A stretch of DNA of 33,419 nt from Fibrobacter sp. (GCF_017551775.1 NZ_JAFZKX010000066.1:1-33419), one strand, 5' to 3'. Positions 24,666-33,258 are shown, counted from the first letter of the stretch. The notes: generated by a model from the letters alone, not told the origin. Made by a program: numbers and translations.

Positions 24666-25694
24666 TTATGCTTCGGTAACGAGATCCATCGCGCTCCGGA
24701 TGAGGGCCGCGGCCCCGCCGAACTGTGCGGCGCGCGGGGCGTTGTTGCTGAGCGTCTGGCGGAACTTGCGGGCTCCGGGGAGTCCGGTGAATAGCCCGTA
24801 CAGGTGGCGCACGAGGATGGTGGCGGGGCAGCCTTCTGCAGTCTGCTTCTCCACGTAGGGGAGGTAGGCTTCGAGCAGCGCTTTGCGGGTGGCGGGGCGT
24901 GCCTTGCCCGCGATGATGTCTGCCGGGTTGTCGCTCTCGGGGCGGATGTCGTTAAAAATCCTCTCGTCGGCATCGTGCAGGAACCACGGGTTCTCGTAGG
25001 CTTCGCGACCGACCATCACGCCGTCCAAGTCCTTCAGCTGTTCTTCTATCTGGTCAAGGGTCTTGATGCCGCCGTTGATGCTCACGTTCAGGTCGGGCAT
25101 CTCCGCTTTTAGGCGGTGCACGAAATCGTAATGCAGCGGCGGGACTTCGCGGTTTTCCTTGGGCGAGAGTCCCTGGAGCCATGCCTTGCGGGCGTGGATA
25201 ATGAATATGCGGCAACCGGCGTCTTTGATAGTTTGTATAAAATCGGTGAAGAATTCCCAACTGTCGAACTCGTCGACCCCGATGCGGCATTTGATGGACA
25301 CGGGAATGCTAACAGCGTCTTGCATGGCCTTGAAGCAGTCGGCCACGAGGTCCTTGCTCTTCATGAGGCAGGCGCCGAAGTTTCCGTTCTGCACGCGGTC
25401 CGAAGGACATCCGCAGTTCAGGTTCACTTCCTGGAAACCGGCGGCTTCCACGAGCTTGGATGCCTGCGCGAGGTCGGCCGGGTTGCTGCCCCCGAGTTGG
25501 AGGACGGCGGGGTACTCGAAAGGCTCGTGTCCGAGGAACTGTTCCGGTTTGGTATGCAGCACTGCGTTTGCGACGACCATTTCGCTGTAGAGTAAAATGT
25601 GCTTGGAAATCAGGCGCAGAAAGTAACGCTCGTGACGGTCGGTGCAGTCGAGCATCGGCGCAATAGAAAGCCTTCTGTTGAAATCCAAATCCAT
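24666..25694 (-). CDS. dusA: tRNA-dihydrouridine synthase, DusA type
   Basis: DusA reduces uridines in the tRNA D-loop with FMN and NADPH. The 342-residue enzyme starts with RRLSIAPMLDCTDRHERYF and LYSEMVVANAVLH. It has the active-site Cys in NCGCPSDRVQ...GACLM, and the DusA-specific stretch HARKAWLQGLSPKENR. VMVGREAYENPW marks the FMN phosphate site. Upstream, TAGATT ends seven bases before the ATG with TGCGCCC in between and no ribosome site, the same layout as trpS. It converges on the MBL-fold gene, with a nine-base gap. Confidence 0.93.
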   Translation of the reverse strand: MDLDFNRRLSIAPMLDCTDRHERYFLRLISKHILLYSEMVVANAVLHTKPEQFLGHEPFEYPAVLQLGGSNPADLAQASKLVEAAGFQEVNLNCGCPSDRVQNGNFGACLMKSKDLVADCFKAMQDAVSIPVSIKCRIGVDEFDSWEFFTDFIQTIKDAGCRIFIIHARKAWLQGLSPKENREVPPLHYDFVHRLKAEMPDLNVSINGGIKTLDQIEEQLKDLDGVMVGREAYENPWFLHDADERIFNDIRPESDNPADIIAGKARPATRKALLEAYLPYVEKQTAEGCPATILVRHLYGLFTGLPGARKFRQTLSNNAPRAAQFGGAAALIRSAMDLVTEA

Positions 25695-25707
25695 GGGCGC
25701 AAATCTA
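25695..25707 (-). promoter_or_regulatory. Possible leaderless promoter of dusA
   Basis: On the minus strand TAGATT (plus 25702-25707) is followed by TGCGCCC and then the dusA ATG. The spacing of seven bases and the bases TTTGCGCCCATG match trpS exactly. No Shine-Dalgarno sequence fits in this space. Confidence 0.45.
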
Positions 25708-25837
25708 GAAAAAACTGGATGTAACCTCTGCCTGCGTCATTTTTTGGCTGACGGATATATTACTATCTTTCCCCTCGGTTGTATATGTGTTTGGTTAAGT
25801 GTTTTACTCTTAATCCTCTACCCCGGAGATGCCTATT

Positions 25838-28396
25838 ATGAAACACAAACTCATATACCCTGCCATAGTTATTGGACTTGCTGCCACGGTCGGCATGGCA
25901 AAAGAAGTCCTGTTAGGCGATTTCAATACAGTAGTGCCAGCGGGAAATGGGTTTGGCTATTACCTCCATACTTGGGATAATGTGGCGGGTACGATTGCTA
26001 ACGAGAACGAAAGTTCTTTCTTGCAGGCCGTCACGGCGGACAGCGTCATCAAGGTCGACCACGTTGTCAAGGTAGACAGTGTGGTTTCTGCAGACAGCAT
26101 CGCCAAGGTAGACAGTATTGTCCAAGTAGATAGCGTAATCACCGTGACCAAGTACGTCTCCATAGATACCTCGAACGCCGTGGAAGGTACTGACTATGGT
26201 ATAGGTTTCTTTGGCCGCACGAAGGATATCGGCGTTACGGTGCTCTACCCCGTAGGGGTCATCGGAGCATGCTCGGAATTCACCTATGAATATAGGGGCG
26301 CCGCCCACCAGTTCGTGCTTGTCTCCGACGGGGATGGCAACGACAACATGCACTACACCGACAAGAACAAGTTGATACCGGCAAGCGATACGATTACCGT
26401 GGCCCATGTGAAACCGAGTGATCTTAAGGACCGCTATGGCTGGGGCTCTAATCATTTGGACGCGAGCACTGTTGTTCGTGTCCGTTGGAATCTCGAGACC
26501 AAGTTTACGGGAGAATACCTCTACATCGATAACCTGAAGTGCATCAGGCCGGATGGATATGTCATTGCGTTCTTCAATGACGACCTCCTCGTGAAGACGA
26601 CAATTCTCTCCGAAGGCGAAATGGTCACCTATCCCGGAGCAACCCCTGTAAGGGCGCCTAGCGACAGCTTCACTTACTACTTCAAGGGCTGGGACAGACC
26701 CTTTGCCGCAGCAACCGCGGATACCTCGTACTATGCCGTGTTCGACAGTTCCCTCATTTACACGATGGAAGAAGGCGAAACGGTTCTTATCGAGGATTTC
26801 GAAGATTGCAAGAATGGTGAAGAATGCGTGAACGAATGGAACGGCAAGTTCTCGCTGGATGGTGTCGTGGGCAACGGCGGCAAGTTAAATGTCTCGTATG
26901 TTCCCTCTGCAGAAGATTCATCTAATGCGGCAAAGCTGACGTACCTGCTGAAGCAGGATTCTGCAGAACCCCCGTATGCACGTGCCGTGATGAGCGTGAA
27001 TGACGTGAGTGCCCGTAACCTTTCGACATGCGAAGTTATCAAGTATGATTACAGGGGTGCTGCGCACAATTTCAGAGTCCGCTCGAGCTACGATGTAGGC
27101 GGCAACTATCACATGAAGAGCGTGGCCGAAAGCGAAGTCTGGAAGACCGAAGTGATTCCCGTTGCGACGCAGTTGAAGCAGCAGAGCGGCTGGGGTAAGG
27201 CGGTAAGCCTCTCGGATGCGATGAAGCATGTTGAGGCGTTCGACTGGGATATCCAAGGCGAAATCGGGAACGAAGGCTCCCTCGAAATCGACAACGTCAG
27301 TTGCGTCAACCTTCCGGTCTACACCATTACTTTCATCGACGGTGAAAACGTGATTGAAGAACTGCTCGTTTCCGAAGGTGATATGCCGAAGTGCCACCTC
27401 TGCGATAGCTACGCGAAGAAGATTGAACCTACGGTATCGCACCGCTATACCTTTACGGGTATGTATACTCCGGAGATTGTCGCTGCGACCGCGGATGCCT
27501 CTTACCAGGTGGTGTGGGACAGTACGCTCCGCACGTACACGGTGACCTTCCTCGATGGCATCGATACTCTGGCTAAGGCAGAATGGGTGTATGGCTCCGT
27601 TCCTGCTTACGAAGGGACTCCGGCCAAGGCCGCTACAGACAAGTTCTCCTACGTGTTCAAGGCCTGGGACAAGGAATTTGCCGAAGTGACGGAACCTGCA
27701 ACCTACACGGCTCTGTTCGATAGCACGTTGAACAAGTACTTCGTGAAGTTCGTCGTTGATGGCAAGGCCGATTCTGCCCAGTACGCCTACGGCACGAAGG
27801 CTGATAGCCTCAAGGTTCCCGAAACCAAGAAGGCCGCTACGGACAAGTACACCTACACGTTCAAGGCCTGGGACAAGAAGCTCACCGACGTGACGGGTGC
27901 CGTGACTTACACCGCCTTGTTCGACAGCACGGTGAACAAGTACCTCGTGAAGTTCGTGTCCGATGGCAAGACTTTGGATTCCGCTTACTACGAGTATGGT
28001 ACCAAGGCTGATAAAATCAAGGTTCCGGAAGCGACCAAGAAGAGTACCAAGGATTCTTCGTTCACCTTCGAAGGCTGGGATCTAAAGGTTGCTGACGTGA
28101 CGAAGAATGCAACCTATACGGCCAAGTTCAAGGCGAAGAAGACGGATGCGATTGTCGCTACGGTGCGCAATGGGATCAAATTCGGCTTTGCGAATAATGA
28201 ACTTACGGTTGTGCAGCCGAATGCATCGATGGTTCGTGTGCAGGTGTTCGACATGATTGGCCACTTGGTGGAATCCTTTGACGAACAGGTCGTGGGCGCC
28301 AAGAACTTTAGCCTCGCTTCGCTGCCTCAGGGAACCTACATGGTTCGCATTGCAAGCATGCGCCAGATGCTCACTGCAAAGGTTATTGTGAAGTAA
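25838..28396 (+). CDS. Large secreted InlB-repeat protein with T9SS-type C-terminal tail
   Basis: The 852-residue exported protein starts with a signal peptide (MKHKLIYPAIVIGLAATVGMA). Residues 67-102 are six hexapeptides of pattern xDSVVx. Two related beta-sandwich-like domains follow, each with the signature YRGAAH (about 150 and 403) and ending ...DN(L/V)(K/S)C. InlB-type repeats lie after the first domain (about 241-308) and as four in a row after the second (about 494-767; TFKAWDKKLTDVT, TYTALFDST). The C-terminal 75 residues (VQVFDMIGHLVESF, LPQGTYMVRI) resemble type IX secretion sorting domains. GGAG is nine bases before ATG 25838. It is probably a surface or secreted carbohydrate-binding or adhesion protein; no catalytic domain is seen. 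Confidence 0.8.
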   Translation: MKHKLIYPAIVIGLAATVGMAKEVLLGDFNTVVPAGNGFGYYLHTWDNVAGTIANENESSFLQAVTADSVIKVDHVVKVDSVVSADSIAKVDSIVQVDSVITVTKYVSIDTSNAVEGTDYGIGFFGRTKDIGVTVLYPVGVIGACSEFTYEYRGAAHQFVLVSDGDGNDNMHYTDKNKLIPASDTITVAHVKPSDLKDRYGWGSNHLDASTVVRVRWNLETKFTGEYLYIDNLKCIRPDGYVIAFFNDDLLVKTTILSEGEMVTYPGATPVRAPSDSFTYYFKGWDRPFAAATADTSYYAVFDSSLIYTMEEGETVLIEDFEDCKNGEECVNEWNGKFSLDGVVGNGGKLNVSYVPSAEDSSNAAKLTYLLKQDSAEPPYARAVMSVNDVSARNLSTCEVIKYDYRGAAHNFRVRSSYDVGGNYHMKSVAESEVWKTEVIPVATQLKQQSGWGKAVSLSDAMKHVEAFDWDIQGEIGNEGSLEIDNVSCVNLPVYTITFIDGENVIEELLVSEGDMPKCHLCDSYAKKIEPTVSHRYTFTGMYTPEIVAATADASYQVVWDSTLRTYTVTFLDGIDTLAKAEWVYGSVPAYEGTPAKAATDKFSYVFKAWDKEFAEVTEPATYTALFDSTLNKYFVKFVVDGKADSAQYAYGTKADSLKVPETKKAATDKYTYTFKAWDKKLTDVTGAVTYTALFDSTVNKYLVKFVSDGKTLDSAYYEYGTKADKIKVPEATKKSTKDSSFTFEGWDLKVADVTKNATYTAKFKAKKTDAIVATVRNGIKFGFANNELTVVQPNASMVRVQVFDMIGHLVESFDEQVVGAKNFSLASLPQGTYMVRIASMRQMLTAKVIVK
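26036..26143 (+). repeat. Six degenerate 18-bp units encoding xDSVVx hexapeptides
   Basis: Six consecutive 18-base codon units encode ADSVIK, VDHVVK, VDSVVS, ADSIAK, VDSIVQ and VDSVIT. The third-position variation indicates protein-level selection rather than recent DNA duplication. The stretch joins the signal-peptide region to the first domain. Confidence 0.8.
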
Positions 28397-28401
28397 TCAA
28401 G

Positions 28402-28426
28402 GCTTCCCTCCTTGCTGGGGGGAAGC
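28402..28426. terminator. Hairpin after the InlB-repeat gene (weak terminator candidate)
   Basis: GCTTCCC (28402-28408) pairs with GGGAAGC (28420-28426). No real T-run follows (TAAAATTG), so termination would be poor on the plus strand. It lies directly before the promoter of the aspartoacylase-like gene; the possible -35 element TTGCTG lies in the loop. Confidence 0.4.
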
Positions 28427-28448
28427 TAAAATTGCTATAATACCTTGC
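28412..28448 (+). promoter_or_regulatory. Possible leaderless promoter of the aspartoacylase-like gene
   Basis: TTGCTG (28412-28417) and TATAAT (28436-28441) are 18 bases apart. TATAAT ends seven bases before ATG 28449, and ACCTTGC in between has no ribosome site. A start at or next to the ATG is expected. This is the best-matched of the leaderless promoters in the window. Confidence 0.6.
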
Positions 28449-29360
28449 ATGAGTTTAATTCGCAACATTGTCGTGTCCGGCGGTACGCACGGGAACGAAC
28501 GCACGGGTGTCCGCCTCGTCGAGAAGTGGATGGAACATCCCGAGTGCTACAGCGCGTGTTGCCCCGGCGTTAATGTTTCGCTCGTGCTTGCGAACCCGGA
28601 AGCCATGCGACTCAACCGCCGCTACCGTGACCACGACCTGAATAGAGCTTTTTCGCAGACTTGTCTTGACGCTTCTTTCGAACCGCATCAGTATGAATTC
28701 CGCCGTGCCCGCGAGCTCGACCGCATTTATGGGCCGAAGGGTGCAAACACGAAGACGGACCTGATTCTCGATGTCCACAATACGGGCTCGAACATGGGGC
28801 TTTGCCTGATTCTTTCGACGCGAGACCCGTTCACGATGAAGGCTTCCGCTGTCCTTACGCAGGAATTCGATGAAGCTCGCATTTACTACCAGCCGGAGGA
28901 ACGCAGCGCGTCTCCTTACTTCGGGACTGTCGCAAAGGCGGACGTGTGTATTGAAATTGGCCCGCAGCAGCACGGGACTCTGGATGCCCGCCTGTTCGAG
29001 CGCACTGAGAGACTGGTGAAGCGTTACCTGGAACTTGCGGACGAATGGAACCGCGGTGAACTGCAGAAGCGCGCACCCATCCAGGTGGAAGTTTTCACGC
29101 AGCTGCGCGACCTGGGGTACCCGAAGGCTTGGGCCGGTGCGCCCATTTCCGCCATGATTCACCCGGAACTCCTGGGCCGTGACTTCGGTGCCCTGAAGAG
29201 GGGCGACAAACTCTTCCGCACCTTCGACGGCGAGGACCTTTTGTACGAAGGCGAGTCCGACGGACGCGATACCGTTTACCCGATTTTCATCAACGAACCC
29301 GCGTACTACGAGAAGGACATCGCGATGAGCCTGACCGTGAAGAGCGTGGAGGAATGGTAG
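28449..29360 (+). CDS. Aspartoacylase-like zinc amidohydrolase (AspA/AstE family)
   Basis: This 303-residue cytosolic enzyme belongs to the aspartoacylase/succinylglutamate desuccinylase family. Visible motifs: GGTHGNE (zinc His and Glu), NPEAMRLNRRYRDHDLNRAF, DVHNTGSNMG (zinc His) and IEIGPQQHG (catalytic Glu). The last two elements favour aspartoacylase, which splits N-acetyl-aspartate into acetate and aspartate; AstE-like desuccinylase is less likely. The physiological substrate in a bacterium is not certain. An acidic hypothetical gene follows one base after its TAG (GAGGAATGGTAGTATG), so they are likely cotranscribed. Confidence 0.82.
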   Translation: MSLIRNIVVSGGTHGNERTGVRLVEKWMEHPECYSACCPGVNVSLVLANPEAMRLNRRYRDHDLNRAFSQTCLDASFEPHQYEFRRARELDRIYGPKGANTKTDLILDVHNTGSNMGLCLILSTRDPFTMKASAVLTQEFDEARIYYQPEERSASPYFGTVAKADVCIEIGPQQHGTLDARLFERTERLVKRYLELADEWNRGELQKRAPIQVEVFTQLRDLGYPKAWAGAPISAMIHPELLGRDFGALKRGDKLFRTFDGEDLLYEGESDGRDTVYPIFINEPAYYEKDIAMSLTVKSVEEW

Positions 29361-29361
29361 T

Positions 29362-30024
29362 ATGAGTGATTTTGACATGAGCAACGTGCCGAGCGAGGAA
29401 CTTTCCTCCATTCCGGGCGAAGAACGCCTGGGGAACTTGATGCAGTTGATCGAGGCGCAGAAGGGCGAGGGCTGGGAGTCCCGCCTGCAGGACATCCTCG
29501 ATTCTTTTGAGGACTTCTTGACGATGCGACCGGAACCGCCGCAGTCTTGGTTGGATACCTATGCGGCGAGCGGCAAGCAGTTCGACTACTACCAGATTGT
29601 GCTGCCGAAGGATTTCGAGGACCCGTACGAGGACGACCTCGGAAACATCCGTCGCTTGCGCGGGGAATTTGAACGCGTGCCGAGCACGATGGCCCTGGAA
29701 CACGAACTCATCAGTCGTAATTACTTTGTCTATGAGAACGGCCATGCGGAGGCGATTCCTGCACCGCGACCGATGCTCATGCTCGAAAGCCAGGACCGTG
29801 ATGACGACCAGGAAGAACTGGAAGGGGACATCACCTGGGACTGCTGTATTTCCATTTTTGCGGACGGAAGTTACGTCGCTTACAACCTCGAAAACGACGA
29901 TGAAGAGGTTTTGGGTGAGGATTTTAAGGCAGTTTTCCAAAAATACATCAAAATATTGGCCAAAATGCAACTGGTGATTCCCGTAGAGGGCCGAGATTAT
30001 GGTATATTAAGGAGTGATGCGTAG
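29362..30024 (+). CDS. Acidic hypothetical protein
   Basis: The family of this 220-residue protein was not recognised. It is strongly acidic (for example DFEDPYEDDLG and DRDDDQEELEGD) with no signal peptide or membrane span, so it should be cytosolic. The N-terminal third looks helical; a beta-rich segment (DITWDCCISIFADGSYVAYNL) lies near residues 150-175. GAGGA lies upstream of ATG 29362. It follows the aspartoacylase-like gene by one base and overlaps the next gene at its end (its TAG is 30022-30024, the next ATG is 30017). This tiling supports a real gene. Confidence 0.7.
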   Translation: MSDFDMSNVPSEELSSIPGEERLGNLMQLIEAQKGEGWESRLQDILDSFEDFLTMRPEPPQSWLDTYAASGKQFDYYQIVLPKDFEDPYEDDLGNIRRLRGEFERVPSTMALEHELISRNYFVYENGHAEAIPAPRPMLMLESQDRDDDQEELEGDITWDCCISIFADGSYVAYNLENDDEEVLGEDFKAVFQKYIKILAKMQLVIPVEGRDYGILRSDA

Positions 30025-31288
30025 GTTTTTAGGAAATATTGTTCTTGCCGCGACCCTGCTCTGCAGTGGGGCGTTTGCGGCGTTTATCCAGAGCCCGATA
30101 CCGCCGAGCTCTAAACAGAACTATTTCCGCGATACCGATGGCGATGGTAGGATTGACCGAATCGAGGTCTTGTTCCTTGGGGCTCTTTCTGACGAGTACC
30201 TCAAGCGGATGATAGACAGCCTTGATTTTACGTGGATCGATTCTACTGGGATGATTGTGCGTAGTGTCGTTCTGCCCGAAAAGATGCGGATCGATTCCTT
30301 GAATGTGCGTCGTGTTTTGATCGATCTGGAACAGGAAAGGTTTGATCGTGTGTCTACGCCTTCTTCCATTTACATGCCTGCTGGCAGCTATGGTACGGTA
30401 AACCTTTATCTTTCTGACACCACGGTATTCCATGTCTTTATGCGCGATGGTATGGCGCCGACGATTCTGGATGCGAACCTTAAGAGTTATCGTGGCCGCA
30501 GGGTGGATTCGTTGCGGGTGAATTTCACGGAATTGACTGCGACCGTGGAAGGCTGCGACGCTATCTTGGAATTCAAGAAGCCGAAGGATTCTACGGTGAG
30601 GTTCTTGCCCGCATCTTCTGTGGAATGGACTGTTCTCGCCTCGCGTGCGCTGTTTACTTTCGACGAGGACCTGACGCTTGATACCAGGCTTTCTCCGGGC
30701 GATTCTCTGCGGCTTACCAATGGTTGCTTGAAGGACACGTCGGGCAATGTCGTGCCTGGCTCGGGCAAGTTTGTGGAAGTGAGCGGTTTCTATCCGTTTG
30801 ATTTGAAGACTACAAGCCTCGTGGAGGACGATGGGACTGCTTCTTTGGACGGAGCCCCTGTATTCGACTTGGTGTTCGCTCCGCTTGATGAAGTGGGCGA
30901 AGAGACCGAAGATGCATGGAACATGACAATGGAAGTGCTTGGTTCCGACTTCGAGAACGCCTTGCGCAATGCTGAGGGGCTGGAGGCGCAGGAACCGATT
31001 AATCACTCGAAACTCAAGATTACATATAACGTCAGAATTTATACGAATCTGGGCGCTTATGTCGCCGGATCTAGTTATGTGGTGAAGGGGGATGATGACC
31101 GTTTCGGGACTTCGCCCACTAAGCTTTCGCTCCGCTGGAATTTGATGGATGCTCATCATCGTCGTGTTTCCACCGGAGCTTATATCGCGAACGTCTTTGC
31201 TACGATTGAGTACAACGGAAAGGTGGTCTTCCAGAGCGATGCCGAAGCCAGTTCCGTTTCTCGCGTGTTCGGCGTGATTCGTCGTTAA
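30017..31288 (+). CDS. Secreted protein with a calcium-type loop and FlgD-like C-terminus
   Basis: The 423-residue protein has a signal peptide (NIVLAATLLCSGAFAAF). DTDGDGRIDRIEV near residue 37 is like the calcium loops of dockerins or thrombospondin type 3 repeats. The middle is beta-rich and not assigned. Near the C-terminus, KLSLRWNLMDAHHRRVSTGAYIANVFATIEY resembles the FlgD Ig-like fold found at the end of many secreted proteins of this kind. ATG 30017 follows AAGGAG by only two bases and overlaps the upstream gene. It may be a surface or type IX-exported protein; no enzyme motif is seen. Confidence 0.72.
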   Translation: MRRFLGNIVLAATLLCSGAFAAFIQSPIPPSSKQNYFRDTDGDGRIDRIEVLFLGALSDEYLKRMIDSLDFTWIDSTGMIVRSVVLPEKMRIDSLNVRRVLIDLEQERFDRVSTPSSIYMPAGSYGTVNLYLSDTTVFHVFMRDGMAPTILDANLKSYRGRRVDSLRVNFTELTATVEGCDAILEFKKPKDSTVRFLPASSVEWTVLASRALFTFDEDLTLDTRLSPGDSLRLTNGCLKDTSGNVVPGSGKFVEVSGFYPFDLKTTSLVEDDGTASLDGAPVFDLVFAPLDEVGEETEDAWNMTMEVLGSDFENALRNAEGLEAQEPINHSKLKITYNVRIYTNLGAYVAGSSYVVKGDDDRFGTSPTKLSLRWNLMDAHHRRVSTGAYIANVFATIEYNGKVVFQSDAEASSVSRVFGVIRR

Positions 31289-31292
31289 TTGC

Positions 31293-32198
31293 ATGGACGC
31301 GCTGGAACTAGAAATTTATAAGCGGTACAGGAACGTGATTGACCCGGACTGGCAGTCTGGGTCGGGTCTCTTGGGTACGGAATGGAATGAGCCTCGCCGA
31401 GTTCGGCTGGGTGATTTGTTGGATTTATACGATGCGTTCTGCTTTGACGGTTATGGCACTCTCTACAACCGCGGCTCCTTTGTTTATGAGGGCGCGCTGG
31501 AGTGGTTCTCCACGCTGCGCGCTGCAGGCAAGCAAGTTCGCCTCGTGACGAATGCGGCCTCGAATGTCGAATCGGTGCTTGCCGCCGAGGCTGATGCTCG
31601 CGGGTTTGACTTTACTGCAGGCGAAACCGTTTCTTCGGGAAGCCTTGCGGCATCGTTCTTCGAGCAGCGTTCTCGGACGGGGAACGCCATCCGGGAATTG
31701 TACTATATTGGCCGTCCTTCGGGTGTTGCCGTTCTGGAATCTTTCGGAGTCTCCGCAGTGGAAAATCCCGAATGTCCTGTAGTGGCGGTCTCGTCGGCGA
31801 CTGCGGATGAATCGATGTTTGTGCACGCGGTGCGCATTTTGCAAAAGCCGGGTGCGACGTTGCTGGTGCTGAATTCCGATGCGTGGGCTCCGAACATAGA
31901 CGGTTCTCGCTTGCCAGTCTCGGGCGCTCTTGCCGAACGTCTTCGTCGCGAATCGGGTTGCGACGATGTCCATTATTTCGGGAAACCTTTCCCCGCGATT
32001 TTTAACAAAGTAAAATTCAGTTTGCCTGCGGGCTCACGCATCCTCATGGTGGGCGATACGCTCGGGACTGATGTTATGGGCGCACGCTATGCGGGTATAG
32101 ATTCCGCACTTGTCGTGGGGCGGAATGAGCCTGCGGCGGAATTGAAGGCGGATGAACGCGCTCTCGGGATTGTTCCCGATTATTACTTGGAAGTCTGA
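31293..32198 (+). CDS. HAD-superfamily protein, IIA (NagD/PGP)-like with variant motif I
   Basis: This 301-residue cytosolic protein has the layout of a IIA-cap HAD phosphatase. Motif I is FDGYGTLYN, motif II is VTNAAS, motif III Lys lies around YFGKPFPAIF, and motif IV is MVGDTLGTDVMGARYAG. In phosphatases motif I is DxDG; here the second Asp is Tyr, as in haloacid dehalogenases, so a phosphatase activity is uncertain. The start lacks a clear ribosome site and lies four bases after the preceding stop. It overlaps the convergent coiled-coil gene by 16 bases. Confidence 0.78.
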   Translation: MDALELEIYKRYRNVIDPDWQSGSGLLGTEWNEPRRVRLGDLLDLYDAFCFDGYGTLYNRGSFVYEGALEWFSTLRAAGKQVRLVTNAASNVESVLAAEADARGFDFTAGETVSSGSLAASFFEQRSRTGNAIRELYYIGRPSGVAVLESFGVSAVENPECPVVAVSSATADESMFVHAVRILQKPGATLLVLNSDAWAPNIDGSRLPVSGALAERLRRESGCDDVHYFGKPFPAIFNKVKFSLPAGSRILMVGDTLGTDVMGARYAGIDSALVVGRNEPAAELKADERALGIVPDYYLEV

Positions 32199-32791
32199 TT
32201 GTCTTGCGGTGCCGCTGCGGAATCGGCGGGCTGCGCGCTTGTTTGCACGGGCGCGGAATTTTCGCCGGGCTTGCCTGCGACGATCACGTAAAGCGTATCG
32301 TGGATGACTACGGTGTCACGCACGAAAACTGTATCGGGCTTGCATGCGGAAAGTTCTTTTGCGGAAGCGGCGCTGCTCTTTGCTTCGGTTTGGGTTTTGC
32401 TTGCAGAACTTGCAGGAGCCTGCTTTGCGGATGAACTTGCGGGGGTTGCTACTACCGGCTGGTTCTTCTTCGCAGCCTCTTCGTCAAGAATCTTTTGGAC
32501 GAGTTCGTCGCGCTGTTCACGCAAGTTTTCCATTTCTTTCTTGAGGCGGCTCTTGTTTCCCGGACGTCTTTCTCTGGAGTATCGTCCTTCAATGCGGTCG
32601 ATCTTTTCATCGAGTGCCTTGAGTTCGTCGTACAGCGGTCCTTCGCCTTCGAGCGTGGGAGCGGGCTTGAACCAGTCGATGAACTTTTGCCAAAGGGATT
32701 TTTCTTCTTTGGCGGCGCTTTGGCCTGCGCAGAATGCGCAGAGAAGGATGGACACGGCGAGAGATCTTAAAACAGTTTTGCGAGAAAGCAT
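32183..32791 (-). CDS. Exported coiled-coil hypothetical protein
   Basis: No known family was recognised for this 202-residue protein. It has a signal peptide (LRSLAVSILLCAFCAGQSAA), a charged coiled-coil segment about residues 50-110 (LYDELKALDEKIDRIE, KKEMENLREQRDELV), then a Ser/Ala-rich linker and a VFVRDTVVIHDTLYVIVAG stretch. It should lie in the envelope. TATAAT ends six bases before the ATG with no ribosome site. It converges with and overlaps the HAD-like gene. Confidence 0.7.
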   Translation of the reverse strand: MLSRKTVLRSLAVSILLCAFCAGQSAAKEEKSLWQKFIDWFKPAPTLEGEGPLYDELKALDEKIDRIEGRYSRERRPGNKSRLKKEMENLREQRDELVQKILDEEAAKKNQPVVATPASSSAKQAPASSASKTQTEAKSSAASAKELSACKPDTVFVRDTVVIHDTLYVIVAGKPGENSAPVQTSAQPADSAAAPQDNQTSK

Positions 32792-32803
32792 ATGGCAATT
32801 ATA
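32792..32803 (-). promoter_or_regulatory. Possible leaderless promoter of the coiled-coil gene
   Basis: TATAAT on the minus strand (plus 32798-32803) ends six bases before the ATG; TGCCAT in between has no ribosome site. TTTATAGTC is another AT-rich box slightly further upstream (plus 32813-32820). Confidence 0.5.
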
Positions 32804-32959
32804 GAAAAAACGACTATAAAGGGAAAATGGGTTTGGGGTTAATTGAATGATGCTCGCTTATGAGACCGCAAAGTCTAGATGTAAATAATAAACTACGGCA
32901 TAGACTTTGCTCTCGCAATCGCCCTCGGTCAACACCCGAGGGCTACATTGCTCACTCAT

Positions 32960-33120
32960 TCGCATCAAGCTCAAAAAGTGCCTATTTCATGGGCACAGTC
33001 GTGCCCACGGCACTTTTTTGACGTCTTCGACGTCCGCTTGGTCGGCTCGGCAAGAAAACATTCTGTTTTTTTGCACTCGCCTCGGTCGCTACTGCCGAAC
33101 CCTCTTCTCGGGTTCTCGAC
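32960..33120. repeat. Intergenic direct repeat, copy 1 (161 bp)
   Basis: This copy is identical to 33259-33419 except for two bases (CACAGTC versus CACTATC), with a 299-base offset. The unit contains three hairpins: a nested stem with A and T runs (32973-33019), GACGTC-TTC-GACGTC (33020-33034) and GAACCC/GGGTTC (33097-33115). Both changes fall in the loop of the inner hairpin. No gene is supported within it. Confidence 0.85.
32973..33019. terminator. Nested hairpin with A and T runs, copy 1
   Basis: AAAAAGTGCC pairs with GGCACTTTTTT, enclosing GGGCAC-agtc-GTGCCC. It could terminate transcription on either strand. The same structure is at 33272-33318 in copy 2. Confidence 0.6.
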
Positions 33121-33140
33121 ACCTTTTTCTCCCGACTCAT

Positions 33141-33178
33141 AAAAAAGAAAACCACCCTAATGGGCGGTTTTCTTTTTT
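33141..33178. terminator. Bidirectional terminator between the repeat copies
   Basis: The A-run, GAAAACC and CCC pair with GGG, GGTTTTC and the T-run around a four-base loop, with one A:C mismatch. The pairing spans 33141-33157 and 33162-33178. It would work on both strands, but no gene end is near enough to assign. Confidence 0.8.
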
Positions 33179-33196
33179 CGAGCGGGAAAAGGGTTT

Positions 33197-33234
33197 GTTG
33201 GCAATCAGGCACTGCTTCGCAGCTGATTGCCAAC
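33197..33234. repeat. Perfect 12-bp inverted repeat with nested hairpin
   Basis: GTTGGCAATCAG (33197-33208) pairs with CTGATTGCCAAC (33223-33234). Inside, CTGC-TTC-GCAG forms a second stem. It lies between the two repeat copies and is not followed by a T-run. Confidence 0.75.
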
Positions 33235-33258
33235 CCTACGGGCTCGATGCTCGCTGGC

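Noticed and set aside
26036..26143. CRISPR-like or DNA-level tandem array
   Set aside because: The 18-base units lie in frame in a coding region and vary at third positions; there are no spacers.
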